A stretch of 64,000 bases of DNA from Lysinibacillus piscis. Lineage in GTDB: Bacteria; Bacillota; Bacilli; Bacillales_A; Planococcaceae. A program made the translations under genes and the position numbers. Numbering within the stretch: the first letter of the stretch is position 1; each line of letters opens with the position of its first letter. The notes under the pieces were generated by a model that searched no databases, had not been told where the DNA came from, and was given only the letters and a program-made list of their open reading frames with translations. Of the stretch, positions 17,040 to 25,728 are shown one piece after another. The stretch is taken from positions 1,239,555 through 1,303,554 of the forward strand of contig NZ_BRZA01000001.1 in NCBI RefSeq assembly GCF_026012395.1, written 5' to 3'.

Positions 17040-17426
17040 TCAACTAGCTTGTGATAGCCATTGTAAACGATATTGTGTTACTAACTGTTGTACAAGCTCT
17101 TCTTCTTCCTGTGTAAAACTTGGAAGCTCGTATGGTCGTTCCTCTAATTGAAACGTCCCATATGTTAAATAATAGTCTTTCTCTGGGAATGGAATATGAC
17201 CTGTCCCATAGTGTTCGTATGTGATAAATACATCACGTATTGTATAGTTTGCCTCATTTATAGCAACTGTTTCATGAAAGGCTGAATGGCCAAAAATTTG
17301 TTGCCATGTATTTTCCACTGATGCAAGTAAATGCTGAATGGATAGGTTGTTCACAAATATGTGGCTTTCATTTAGTTTTCCAATTAAATAAGCTGTCATG
17401 TTTTGTGCACCATACACATTACCCAT
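17040..17426 (-). CDS. Hypothetical protein, 128 residues
   Basis: Soluble, acidic protein with no recognised domain. Sequence features: aromatic-rich middle (YEHYGTGHIPFPEKDYYLTYGTF) and a C-terminal helix rich in Glu and Gln (TQEEEELVQQLVTQYRLQWLS). Start at ATG 17426, eight bases after AAGGAG; the ATG at 17432 would be too close. It has its own promoter (TTGAAT, 18 bases, TACAAT) followed at once by a 24-bp perfect palindrome, so its transcription is probably controlled by a repressor. Terminator follows. No function can be assigned. Confidence 0.65.
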   Translation of the reverse strand: MGNVYGAQNMTAYLIGKLNESHIFVNNLSIQHLLASVENTWQQIFGHSAFHETVAINEANYTIRDVFITYEHYGTGHIPFPEKDYYLTYGTFQLEERPYELPSFTQEEEELVQQLVTQYRLQWLSQAS

Positions 17427-17452
17427 TTTCATCACTCCTTGCCATCAGTTTT

Positions 17453-17502
17453 ATAAGAAAGTAGCTACTTTCTTATTGTAACTACTTCCGTTTCATCTAT
17501 TC
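17453..17502 (-). promoter_or_regulatory. Promoter with a 24-bp perfect palindrome at the start site
   Basis: Minus-strand boxes TTGAAT and TACAAT are 18 bases apart, and a perfect palindrome (arms ATAAGAAAGTAG / CTACTTTCTTAT, 17453-17476) begins at the end of the -10 box. The position overlapping the transcription start is typical of a repressor operator. Confidence 0.6.
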
Positions 17503-17698
17503 AAAAGTGGGGGGAACACTTTGAATACATTTTTGTTCGTTGGTTGGTAGCCTGTCGAACATTGAAGTTATTTCCTAGTATATAGCAAGGAATTGAATAA
17601 GTCAATAAAACTTATAAAATTACTAGGTATTAATTTTAATATGATACATCTACACATGCCCAAATGAGGTCCTTCAAATGAGAAGGTGTGTATTATTT

Positions 17699-19000
17699 TC
17701 ACGCTTCTACAGTTTGCTCTACTACAACTGCCTTTGCGATAGCTTGCTCTAAATCTGCAATAATATCCTCTACAGCTTCTAAACCGATAGATAAGCGAAT
17801 GAGCGATTCGGTTACACCTGCTTGAAGCAAGCCTTCAGCTGATAGTTGCTGGTGTGTTGTCGATGCTGGGTGGATAATTAATGATTTTGCATCTCCGACA
17901 TTGGCAACATGTGAAAACAAGTTGACATTATCAATTACTTTACGACCTGCTTCACGACCACCTTTAATGCCAAATGTGAGCACAGAGCCAAAGCCATGTC
18001 GTAAATATTTTTTCGCTAACTCATGTGTAGCAAAATGCGCTAAGCCATTATAATTGACATACTCCACAGATGGGTGGTTATGCAAATATTCAGCGACAGC
18101 TAGTGCATTTTCATTATGTTTAGGGATACGCAAATGAAGCGTTTCTAAACCTTGCAGTAAATTAAAAGCGGCATCTGAACTTAATGTTGGTCCGAAGTCA
18201 CGGAGCAATTGAACACGCAGCTTTGTGGCAAATGCAGCCGCTGCTGTATCAATACCATAACGCAAGCCATGATAAGAAGCATCTGGTTCTGTGAAATCTG
18301 GAAAGCGACCTTGCGTCCAATCAAATGTCCCTGCATCCACAACAATGCCACCTAATGTTGTACCATGCCCACCAATCCATTTTGTTGCGGAATGAATGAC
18401 AATATCTGCACCAAACTCAATTGGCGTTGCCCCATATGGGGAAGCAAATGTGCTATCTACTAATAATGGCAATCCATTCTGATGTGCAATTGTGGCAACA
18501 GCCTCAACATCTAGTACCTTTAAGCTTGGATTGCCATAAATTTCGGCAAACACTGCTTTTGTGTTATCTGTAATAGCATTTTGAAAGTTTTCAGGATCTG
18601 TTTCATCAACAAAAATTGTTTTAATACCGTATTTCGGTAATGTATTTGCTAATAAATTATATGTGCCACCGTATAAAGAGCTTGCTGCGACAATTTCATC
18701 ACCCGCACCTGCCAGATTTAAAATAGAGAATGCGATAGCTGCTGCACCAGATGAAAGTGCTACTGCGGCTGTCCCGCCCTCTAATAAAGCCACACGTTTC
18801 TCAAAAACATCTACAGTGGGATTGGTGATTCTTGTATAAATGTTTCCAGCTTCCTCTAAAGCAAAAAGACGTTGCGCATGAGCAGTATCTTGAAAGACGA
18901 AAGCTGTGGAGCGATACACAGGCACTGTGCGAGAACCTGTCACAGGATCGGGCTCTTGCCCACCATGTAATAACAATGTTTCTGGTTTAAAATTTGTCAT
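17699..19000 (-). CDS. metY: O-acetylhomoserine sulfhydrylase (MetY)
   Basis: 433 residues. PLP-dependent transfer of sulfide to O-acetyl-homoserine giving homocysteine. Cys/Met-metabolism fold: N-terminal TLLLHGGQEPDP, YTRITNPT, cofactor-stacking region SSGAAAIAF, and the PLP lysine in HSATKWIGGHGT near residue 205. The length and the long insert after the lysine match MetY rather than cystathionine synthases (about 380). AGGAGG upstream of the ATG. Preceded by an S-box leader, so it is transcribed when S-adenosylmethionine is low. Functionally linked to hom, which supplies homoserine. Confidence 0.93.
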   Translation of the reverse strand: MTNFKPETLLLHGGQEPDPVTGSRTVPVYRSTAFVFQDTAHAQRLFALEEAGNIYTRITNPTVDVFEKRVALLEGGTAAVALSSGAAAIAFSILNLAGAGDEIVAASSLYGGTYNLLANTLPKYGIKTIFVDETDPENFQNAITDNTKAVFAEIYGNPSLKVLDVEAVATIAHQNGLPLLVDSTFASPYGATPIEFGADIVIHSATKWIGGHGTTLGGIVVDAGTFDWTQGRFPDFTEPDASYHGLRYGIDTAAAAFATKLRVQLLRDFGPTLSSDAAFNLLQGLETLHLRIPKHNENALAVAEYLHNHPSVEYVNYNGLAHFATHELAKKYLRHGFGSVLTFGIKGGREAGRKVIDNVNLFSHVANVGDAKSLIIHPASTTHQQLSAEGLLQAGVTESLIRLSIGLEAVEDIIADLEQAIAKAVVVEQTVEA

Positions 19001-19062
19001 CCTATACCTCCTAATATTTTTTTACGATGGCACCGGAGATGAGGAGGGTTTTTTATAAAATG

Positions 19063-19235
19063 AAAAACCCTCTTCAGTTAAGAAGAGGGTTGCGGTTGCA
19101 AGTTTCCTCCTCTTATCTACCAGATCCAAGTAAGAATCTGTAGGAATTAGCACCTTAGTAAGTTTGTCACCTACTGGTTGCTGGGCATCATAGGGCCTAG
19201 TCCCTCCGCCGCTCTTGATAAGAGTTATGAGATTC
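19063..19235 (-). promoter_or_regulatory. SAM riboswitch (S-box) upstream of metY
   Basis: The minus strand reads CTTATCAAGAG at 19222, then GGCGGAGGGA, CCTATGATGCCCAGCAACC, AGGTGCTAATTCC, the standard S-box core in the right order, followed by a terminator hairpin with arms AACCCTCTTC / GAAGAGGGTT and a T run at 19063-19091. A second A/T-rich repeat just downstream (19043-19070, GAGGGTTTTT with AAAAACCCTC) overlaps the terminator arm and may form the alternative structure. 19260-19480 upstream holds no gene and nothing else I recognise. Confidence 0.96.
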
Positions 19236-19481
19236 AATTTCCATCGTTGTTACACAGTATATAGCAAGGTCTTTTTTGCTGTCAACTATAAAATTTTAAT
19301 TTTTTGAAAAAAAGCGTAAAGTAATAATATGTATTTTTCATACTATCACATAGTCAACCAAGTCAAAAGTCACTTCTATTCCTTAAAATAATGAGCTTAT
19401 ATTCGTAAAATTAAAGAAAAAGACTCTTTCCTTTTTACCTTATCTCGTTCATAGTATAAGAAATGGAAGGAGTTGTGCATT

Positions 19482-19913
19482 ATGTCCCATGTTAATAGAC
19501 ATCTTGCTCATACTTTAGAACAACAACATAAGCGAAGTGTGAAGGGATTATTTCTTAAAATTGAAACCTTAAATATGAACTGTACTGCATTGCGTGAACG
19601 ACTAGAACCACATATTGATTTCACACTGTATGAGCATGCTATTGATTATGTTAATCAATATATTTCTTACACGACCATCTTGAACTTAAAATTTATTACG
19701 AACACACAAAACTTAGAGATTGCTGTACTTCATGTATTGCTGCTATCACATATTTTAGAAAATGAAGCACCACATGAGTTTGATTATGAAAGATCTGTAT
19801 TACAAGGCTATATTCAAGAAGTACTCGCACTAAATCATCACACAGAATCACTTTTCAACAATCATCAAGAAAAGATGATGCTTTATATTGCAGAAAAAAG
19901 ACAATCATTGTAA
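19482..19913 (+). CDS. Hypothetical protein, 143 residues
   Basis: Soluble, histidine-rich, almost entirely helical protein (MSHVNRHLAHTLEQQHKRS, then LRERLEPHIDFTLYEHAIDYVNQYISY). Start at ATG 19482 with AAGGAG nine bases upstream; the in-frame TTG at 19473 overlaps that site. No known domain is visible. It is a lone gene transcribed away from the metY leader and towards a membrane protein gene. It may be one of the many small conserved Bacillaceae proteins of unknown role; nothing in the context assigns a function. Confidence 0.65.
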   Translation: MSHVNRHLAHTLEQQHKRSVKGLFLKIETLNMNCTALRERLEPHIDFTLYEHAIDYVNQYISYTTILNLKFITNTQNLEIAVLHVLLLSHILENEAPHEFDYERSVLQGYIQEVLALNHHTESLFNNHQEKMMLYIAEKRQSL

Positions 19914-19943
19914 CGTTTTATCGCTACATGATTGCCTTTTTCT

Positions 19944-21623
19944 TTATTGTAAGCCTTTAATCATTAATGAACGCACAGGTAAAAATTGTTCTCCTGTCTC
20001 TCCATATTTCACAATAACCTCGTCCCCTTGCTGTAAGTAAATTGCAAGTGGCTCCGTTTCTGCACTTATTAAATAATTTTCTCCATTGTCTAGTAAAAAT
20101 GACACGACTGTATAATCTCCTAAACGCTCCTTATACACACGTAATACTTTTCCACTAGCATTCTTTTCTTCAACATGTGAACTACCCTCTACTGTGCTAC
20201 CACCACGACTTAAAGCCGTTTTATACAATTTCAACGCTTCTTTCGGTGTTGTAGCATAAACAGAAATTTCAGGGTTTGCTGCGGATACGATAAAGTAATT
20301 TTGTAAAAAGCCATTTGAATCAAGCACAGCTGTTAACCAACTTGCTTCTCCATAAAAATTATATAAAACAGGCATTTCACCAAACCATTTTTTCTCGATG
20401 AATTTCTTTTCAATAATTTGCAAATTCCCCTGTGAATCCATGTAAGAGGCATCTAAATTACCCGTATAATATGTCGCTTCTCCCGTTCTCGCATTCGTTA
20501 AAGAATAGCCTAGCATAGAATCGACACCCTCTTTCGGGCTTGTGAAATCGGTAAAGTAGTACATCTCTCCATGCTCATCAAAAATGGGACTAACATTAGA
20601 TTCTGTCCCTTCATCAGAAGGTAATTTCACATCTTTTTTCCCAAACATACTATTCCAAAAACCATTCACATACTTACCGAAATAGCTATTTTGCAAGCTT
20701 ACCGTTTCAGGAGAAACAGCGCCATCGATAAAGGCTGGGATTTTATCTAACGTCAACATTTCCGACTTCCCTGTTAACGCATCTACAAGAACAATTCCTT
20801 TCACATCAAAGCCATTACGTGCGGAAATAAAATCGCCATAGGAGCGAATATAATATGGCTTCCCTTCGTCATCTACCTCAAGCTGTACATCACCATAAAA
20901 AATTAGGAATGGATGTTGCAATCGAATGTGACGTTCTAAATTAGTATTCAAATAGGCTGATGGAATGTACTTCATTTCCTGTGCAACAAATTTAGGATTG
21001 TCTGCGGAATCTGTAGCACTCATTGTAAAATAACCAGGCGTTGTATGCCCATTCATCCAACGGAAAAATCCTGAAAACTCGACAGGTGCGATATACACAT
21101 ACTCGCCATTCACCTTCTGTATTTGCAGGCGACCTAACTCATAATAGCTCGTATTTGGTACTTGCCCAAACGCCTTTTTCATTTTATTGCGAGCAAACTT
21201 AGGTGGCACACTTGCAGGTGTTTGTGTTTCATCAAAAGGCTTTATCTCGACTTCTGCCTTCATATCAGCCGACTTAAATTTATCATTAGCATTCCAAAGA
21301 GGTGCAGATAATACATAAATCGCCACAGCCAAACTTGCTAAAAATAAGATACCCTTCACTTTACGTTCAATGCCACTTGCAAGGAACGCACCGACTGCTG
21401 TTAACACAATCAGCACTGGCCAAAAAACAAGCCAATTTACATCAATTTTCGTTACATATAATGTGATTCCTGTTGCTAAAAATCCTAGCACAAAGGCCAT
21501 AATAAAAAAATAAACAATCACTTTACGTGACTTGCCATCTTCTCTTTTTTTCGTCATCAATGGCGTTAATAGCACACTTGCAATCAATGCAATGACCGCT
21601 GAAGCAATCAATAACTTTATCAT
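19944..21623 (-). CDS. Membrane protein with large external domain, unknown function
   Basis: About 559 residues. Four hydrophobic helices in the first 130 residues (start MIKLLIASAVIALIASVLL), then a long soluble region, rich in Tyr, Gly and beta-strand patterns (GEYVYIAPVEFSGFFRWMNGHTTPGYFTMSATD; YYIRSYGDFISARNGFDVKGIVLVDALTGKSE). Such proteins occur in many Bacillaceae without assigned function. ATG at 21623 has GAGGGTG six bases upstream; the longer in-frame start at 21689 lacks a site. The C-terminal stretch (DNGENYLISAETEPLAIYLQQGDEVIVKYGE) resembles an OB or SH3-like barrel. Convergent with the preceding small gene. Confidence 0.7.
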   Translation of the reverse strand: MIKLLIASAVIALIASVLLTPLMTKKREDGKSRKVIVYFFIMAFVLGFLATGITLYVTKIDVNWLVFWPVLIVLTAVGAFLASGIERKVKGILFLASLAVAIYVLSAPLWNANDKFKSADMKAEVEIKPFDETQTPASVPPKFARNKMKKAFGQVPNTSYYELGRLQIQKVNGEYVYIAPVEFSGFFRWMNGHTTPGYFTMSATDSADNPKFVAQEMKYIPSAYLNTNLERHIRLQHPFLIFYGDVQLEVDDEGKPYYIRSYGDFISARNGFDVKGIVLVDALTGKSEMLTLDKIPAFIDGAVSPETVSLQNSYFGKYVNGFWNSMFGKKDVKLPSDEGTESNVSPIFDEHGEMYYFTDFTSPKEGVDSMLGYSLTNARTGEATYYTGNLDASYMDSQGNLQIIEKKFIEKKWFGEMPVLYNFYGEASWLTAVLDSNGFLQNYFIVSAANPEISVYATTPKEALKLYKTALSRGGSTVEGSSHVEEKNASGKVLRVYKERLGDYTVVSFLLDNGENYLISAETEPLAIYLQQGDEVIVKYGETGEQFLPVRSLMIKGLQ

Positions 21624-21744
21624 AACGTTCACCCTCTCTTCTATAGTATGTTTACGACTAGTCATTGAAAAAGTTTCATCATAGCTCAAAGGAATTTTAG
21701 CATCTTTCCAGAACTACAATATAGATAGAGAGGAGTTGTATATT

Positions 21745-22395
21745 ATGCTGAAAAAATGGTTACTGCCATTCATTTTATTATTTGGGCTGTATTACGTCTT
21801 TTTCTTTACACATATTCAGGAAAATTTACAGCTTGTGTTTAAAGTAATTCCTATGATTTTGATTATTGTATTAGCCACTACTACTAAAGCAGCTAGCATT
21901 CCCAAATATCATCGTCTTGTCATCATCGGTCTTATTTTTTGTACAATTGGTGATTATACATTGCAGTGGTTTCTTGTTGGTTTAACAAGCTTTTTAATTG
22001 GGCATATTTTTTATATTTTTGCCTTTTCCACTGTCAATGAGCGACAAGTACCAGCTTGGGCAAAAATTTCATTACTTAGCTATGGTATTGGGATGGCGAT
22101 ATGGGTGGCTGGCACAGTATTTTCCACTGGAGATATAATACTCGGTCTTGCAGTTATTGCTTACATGGCTGTTATTTTAACAATGGGTTGGACAGCTATT
22201 CGCACAGGCTCTACCTATGCAACGATTGGAGCACTACTATTTATCGCCTCTGATTCCTATTTGTCCATTAATCGTTTTGTAATAGTACTGCCCTTTTCAC
22301 ATGAGGTCATTATGCTAACGTATTATAGTGCCCAATTATTCATCGCATTCAGTATCGTTCAATATTCCGAAAGCCGAAGTAAAGTGTTACAATAA
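21745..22395 (+). CDS. YhhN/TMEM86 family membrane protein
   Basis: 216 residues with about eight short helices. The pattern [13 protein letters not shown] and [17 protein letters not shown] is the YhhN signature (two Asp-containing helices), a family that includes lysoplasmalogenase and is related to alkaline ceramidase-type hydrolases. In bacteria the substrate is mostly unknown. Start at ATG 21745 with GAGAGGAG upstream. The stop is 28 bases before pepT, so they may share a transcript, though the functions appear unrelated. Confidence 0.8.
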   Translation: MLKKWLLPFILLFGLYYVFFFTHIQENLQLVFKVIPMILIIVLATTTKAASIPKYHRLVIIGLIFCTIGDYTLQWFLVGLTSFLIGHIFYIFAFSTVNERQVPAWAKISLLSYGIGMAIWVAGTVFSTGDIILGLAVIAYMAVILTMGWTAIRTGSTYATIGALLFIASDSYLSINRFVIVLPFSHEVIMLTYYSAQLFIAFSIVQYSESRSKVLQ

Positions 22396-22423
22396 GAGCA
22401 TACAAACACAAGGGGGCACTCCA

Positions 22424-23653
22424 ATGAAAGAAACAGTAATTGAACGCTTAGTTCGTTATGTCAAAATTGATACACAATCTGATTTTACAAGTGAAACGAC
22501 ACCATCCACACAAAAGCAATTTGATTTATTACATGTATTAAAAGACGAGCTTGCAGCAATTGGCTTAACAGATATTACATTAGATGAGCATGGCTATTTA
22601 TTTGCGACACTTGAAGCCAATACAGATAAAGAAGTACCGACAATTGGCTTTTTAGCACATGTGGATACAACAACAGACTTCACAGGCACAAATGTTAACC
22701 CACAACGCATTGATAACTATGATGGCGGTGCTATTCAATTAAATCCAAGCCTTATCATGTCACCATCTGATTTCCCTGAGTTAAAAAATTATGTTGGACA
22801 AACACTAATTACAACAGATGGTACAACATTACTAGGTGCTGATGATAAAGCAGGAATCGCTGAAATCATGACGGCTATGGAATATTTAGTAAATAACCCT
22901 TCTATTAAGCATGGGAAATTACGTGTAGCGTTCACGCCTGATGAAGAAATTGGTCGTGGTCCACATAAATTTGATGTGGCTGCATTTGGTGCAGATTATG
23001 CTTATACAATGGACGGCGGCCCCCTTGGTGAATTACAGTATGAAAGCTTTAATGCAGCAGGTGCAAAGGTCATCACAAAAGGCACAAGCGTACACCCTGG
23101 TTCAGCTAAAGACAAAATGGTCAATGCCATTACAATGGCAATCGCTTTCCAAAATGAAATGCCAGCAGATGATGTACCTGAAAAAACAGATGGCTATGAA
23201 GGCTTTATTCACCTAATGAGCTTTAAGGGGGCTATCGAGCATGCAGAGCTTTCTTACATTATTCGTGACCATGATCGTCAAAAATTCGAGGCGAAAAAGC
23301 AATTAATGCTAGAGGCAGCGGCGAAAATTCAAGCACAGTATGGCGATGAGGCTTTAACAATTAAAATTGACGACCAATACTATAATATGGGTGAAAAAAT
23401 TGAGCCTGTGAAGGAAATTGTTGATATTGCACGTACAGCAATGGAGAAATTAGATATTACACCGATTACATTACCAATTCGTGGTGGCACAGATGGCTCA
23501 CAGCTTTCTTATATGGGCTTACCAACACCAAATATTTTTGCAGGTGGCGAAAATATGCATGGGAAATTTGAATATGTCTCTGCTGAAACAATGGAAAAAG
23601 CAACACAAGTAATTATTGAAATCGTACAATTATTTGAGCAACAAGGTAAATAG
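22424..23653 (+). CDS. pepT: Peptidase T (tripeptide aminopeptidase)
   Basis: 409 residues, full length. M20 metallopeptidase that removes the N-terminal residue from tripeptides in the cytoplasm. Visible: zinc ligand HVDTTTDF near 78-82, [11 protein letters not shown] with ligand and catalytic Asp near 140, [10 protein letters not shown] with the general base and ligand Glu near 174-175, [25 protein letters not shown], and the C-terminal [30 protein letters not shown] with the last histidine ligand. Start at ATG 22424 after AGGGGG. Confidence 0.95.
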   Translation: MKETVIERLVRYVKIDTQSDFTSETTPSTQKQFDLLHVLKDELAAIGLTDITLDEHGYLFATLEANTDKEVPTIGFLAHVDTTTDFTGTNVNPQRIDNYDGGAIQLNPSLIMSPSDFPELKNYVGQTLITTDGTTLLGADDKAGIAEIMTAMEYLVNNPSIKHGKLRVAFTPDEEIGRGPHKFDVAAFGADYAYTMDGGPLGELQYESFNAAGAKVITKGTSVHPGSAKDKMVNAITMAIAFQNEMPADDVPEKTDGYEGFIHLMSFKGAIEHAELSYIIRDHDRQKFEAKKQLMLEAAAKIQAQYGDEALTIKIDDQYYNMGEKIEPVKEIVDIARTAMEKLDITPITLPIRGGTDGSQLSYMGLPTPNIFAGGENMHGKFEYVSAETMEKATQVIIEIVQLFEQQGK

Positions 23654-23742
23654 TGCTCTTTAAGGCGAAGGAAGGGTTATGCCTTTCTTCGTCATTTTTT
23701 CATTTGATAGTGATTTACATGAATGATGTAGAGGTGATGAAA

Positions 23743-24693
23743 ATGAAAGAAATTGCATTAGGGATTTTAGCTTCTTTATTTTTTGCGGTGACATTTATTT
23801 TAAATCATGCCATGGAAATGCAAGGGGGTAGCTGGCTATGGAGTTCATCCTTACGTTATTTTTTTATGCTCCCCATTTTACTGGTCATTGTTTTTTATCG
23901 AAAGGGTATGCCACAGCTCACTACTGAGATGAAAAAACAATCTAGCGCTTGGTTTTTATGGAGCTTTGTCGGCTTCGTATTATTTTATGCACCACTAACA
24001 TTTGCAGCAGCTTTTGGTCCAGGTTGGCTCGTTTCAGGCACATGGCAATTAACAATTGTTGCTGGCGTATTGCTTGCCCCCCTCTTTGTTTCTTATATGG
24101 CGGGCAAAAAAGTACGTCAACAAATACCACTTATTTCATTGCTCATTTCTTGTGTTATTTTAGCAGGTATTTTATTGATCCAAATACCACAAGCACAATC
24201 TGTTTCATTGAAAAATTTAGTATTAGGTATTTTACCTGTTGTGATTGCTGCATTCGCCTACCCTCTTGGCAATCGTAAAATGATGGAGGTTTGTGATGGA
24301 CGTCTTGATACATTTCAGCGTGTACTCGGAATGACAATCGCTTCTATGCCTGCATGGATTATCATGGCTATTTATGCCTTCATAACGGTAGGGCTGCCTT
24401 CTATGAATCAAGTATTGCAATCTTTGCTTGTCGGAATAAGCTCTGGTGTTGTTGCGACTACCTTATTTTTTATCGCTACAGACCGTGTACGTGACCATCA
24501 AGGCAAACTCGCCGCAGTGGAAGCAACACAGTCCACTGAAATTTTATTCGTTATTATTGGTGAAGTATTATGGCTTGGTATTGCCTTCCCAGAGCCTATT
24601 GCACTACTAGGGCTTGGTATTATTATTATCGGAATGCTGTTACATAGCTATTACACGATGGTGCTTGGTAAAAAGGCGTTAAAAACATCATGA
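23743..24693 (+). CDS. DMT-type multidrug resistance efflux transporter
   Basis: 316 residues, about ten hydrophobic helices in two repeats of five, typical of drug/metabolite transporters and specifically the EmrE-like family (multidrug resistance efflux transporter) with the pattern WLWSSSLRYFFMLPIL in the first repeat and AAVEATQSTEILFVIIGEVLWLG in the second. Start at ATG 23743 with GAGGTG six bases upstream. Substrate unknown. It ends 20 bases before a mosaic repeat region. Confidence 0.8.
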   Translation: MKEIALGILASLFFAVTFILNHAMEMQGGSWLWSSSLRYFFMLPILLVIVFYRKGMPQLTTEMKKQSSAWFLWSFVGFVLFYAPLTFAAAFGPGWLVSGTWQLTIVAGVLLAPLFVSYMAGKKVRQQIPLISLLISCVILAGILLIQIPQAQSVSLKNLVLGILPVVIAAFAYPLGNRKMMEVCDGRLDTFQRVLGMTIASMPAWIIMAIYAFITVGLPSMNQVLQSLLVGISSGVVATTLFFIATDRVRDHQGKLAAVEATQSTEILFVIIGEVLWLGIAFPEPIALLGLGIIIIGMLLHSYYTMVLGKKALKTS

Positions 24694-24714
24694 ACATTCT
24701 GTTGCTACAAAATC

Positions 24715-24967
24715 AATTACGCCCCAGCGTAATTGCGTCTGGATTTTTCCGAGTTCACTCGGAAAGTTCCTCTTCAAAATCCATGACACACGGTTTTTCT
24801 GTGCGAAAGCGGAGTGAAACGCAGCGTCAGCACCTGTTTTTCTGTACCGAAAGCGTTAGCGTCAGGTACAACATCCGCTGGGGCTTTATCTTGATTCAGT
24901 GAATGTCTTTTTAGTTGCCGCTGACGTTTCACTTTCGCGCAGAAAACATTTGCTGAATCAAGATAAA
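24715..24967. repeat. Mosaic intergenic repeat, long copy
   Basis: Begins with a palindromic block (AATTACGCCCCAGCGTAATT then GCGTCTGGATTTTT, 24715-24748) and ends with a long inverted repeat TTTATCTTGATTCAG (24886) / CTGAATCAAGATAAA (24953-24967). The centre holds units such as TTTTTCTGTGCGAAAG and GCGTCAG repeated with variation and in inverted form. A shorter copy with the same two end blocks but no centre is at 34505-34575, and the central unit recurs at 61130-61200. Confidence 0.75.
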
Positions 24968-25006
24968 AAAGACGACTCATCCAATATATGGTGTGAGTCG
25001 TCTTTT
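24964..25006 (-). terminator. Terminator of the candidate small RNA
   Basis: Stem AAAAGACGACTCA / TGAGTCGTCTTTT with a loop around CCATATATTGG and six T on the minus strand. On the plus strand it could also stop transcription of the DMT transporter. Confidence 0.85.
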
Positions 25007-25131
25007 GAATTTACGTTCCCAAAAAATGAGGGGGGTTTCAGGAGCGTTTTCATGAACTAGCAAACTTCTGGAGAAAAGTAGCTAAAGTTCAACCTCTCTA
25101 CACTGTTTTGTAGAAGAGGAATAATCTTTAT
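24964..25131 (-). ncRNA. Candidate Fur-controlled small RNA (FsrA/IsrR-like)
   Basis: A near-consensus sigma-A promoter (TTGACT 25166-25161, 17 bases, TATCAT 25143-25138) lies on the minus strand, with a Fur box over its -10 region. About 165 bases downstream is a strong terminator (GACGACTCACACC / GGATGAGTCGTC then TTTTTT, 25006-24964). No ORF with a ribosome binding site lies between. The transcript would contain C-rich single-stranded segments (CGCTCCTGAAACCCCCCTCA, about 25051-25032), the feature used by the iron-sparing RNAs FsrA of B. subtilis and IsrR of S. aureus. Identity as a functional sRNA is an inference. Confidence 0.65.
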
Positions 25132-25133
25132 GT

Positions 25134-25166
25134 GATAATGATAATCAATATCATTTAAAAAGTCAA
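25134..25166 (-). promoter_or_regulatory. Fur box over a sigma-A promoter
   Basis: GATAATGATAATCAATATC at 25134-25152 differs at one position from the 19-bp Bacillus Fur consensus and covers the -10 box TATCAT of the promoter TTGACT-N17-TATCAT. Iron-loaded Fur should block transcription of the downstream RNA. Confidence 0.8.
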
Positions 25167-25186
25167 CTATATTTTCTAAAAATTTT

Positions 25187-25612
25187 TTATACTTTTTGTG
25201 CACGCTTATATTGCCACTGTTTCCATTGGAATTGCACAAAACAACCTATGCAAAAACCTGCAATTGCTATGGAGGAGGCAATCGCAACCATAGCAGTGAA
25301 AAGATGCCCTACAAGCTGCCAATGAAGCATATAGCTTAGCCAGCCAATTCCTAAGCAAAAGCTTGCAATACCTGAATTAAATTTTTGTTGCTGCTTATCC
25401 TCTGGAATATATGTAGATAGTGGTTTACGCAAAAAAACTTTCCCAACTTTGATAATCGGATTAACCCCAACTAAGACACCCCATAAATTTGCCATTAACG
25501 GCAGAAGTAATACCCACGCATTAGCAGTAATCCATGTTAGCAGCACACTCAGCAAAATAATCCATTGATTTAGTCGAACAAGCGGTCTTGGAATGAATTG
25601 AAGTTGCGACAC
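25187..25612 (-). CDS. DUF4395 membrane protein
   Basis: About 142 residues with four hydrophobic helices (IILLSVLLTWIT; LLPLMANLWGVLVG; IASFCLGIGWLSYML; VAIASSIAIAGFCIGCFVQF) and the central GVNPIIKV-type motif of the DUF4395 family. Start probably the GTG at 25612, nine bases after AAAGG; the TTG at 25621 overlaps the site. Members are sometimes fused or adjacent to thioredoxin-like or sulfur-transfer proteins, but none is here. Its stop lies just upstream (in its own direction) of the Fur-controlled promoter, so read-through from it could reach the RNA. Confidence 0.75.
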   Translation of the reverse strand: MSQLQFIPRPLVRLNQWIILLSVLLTWITANAWVLLLPLMANLWGVLVGVNPIIKVGKVFLRKPLSTYIPEDKQQQKFNSGIASFCLGIGWLSYMLHWQLVGHLFTAMVAIASSIAIAGFCIGCFVQFQWKQWQYKRAQKV

Positions 25613-25728
25613 AAAAACCAACCTTTCAGATATGTTTTATAAATTTTACTATATCATATTCAATTTGTGAAGCAAAAATAATTCACTTATAATATAGAGT
25701 AGAAATTCAATAGAAAAAGGTGATTCAA

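Noticed and set aside
19022..19237. Open frame upstream of metY
   Set aside because: The sequence is the S-box riboswitch and its terminator.
25057..25239. Open frame over the Fur box region on the minus strand
   Set aside because: It overlaps the end of the DUF4395 gene, the promoter and the RNA candidate, and has no ribosome binding site.
25640..25728. Fur box directly before the FhuF-like gene
   Set aside because: No match to GATAATGATAATCATTATC in this interval.
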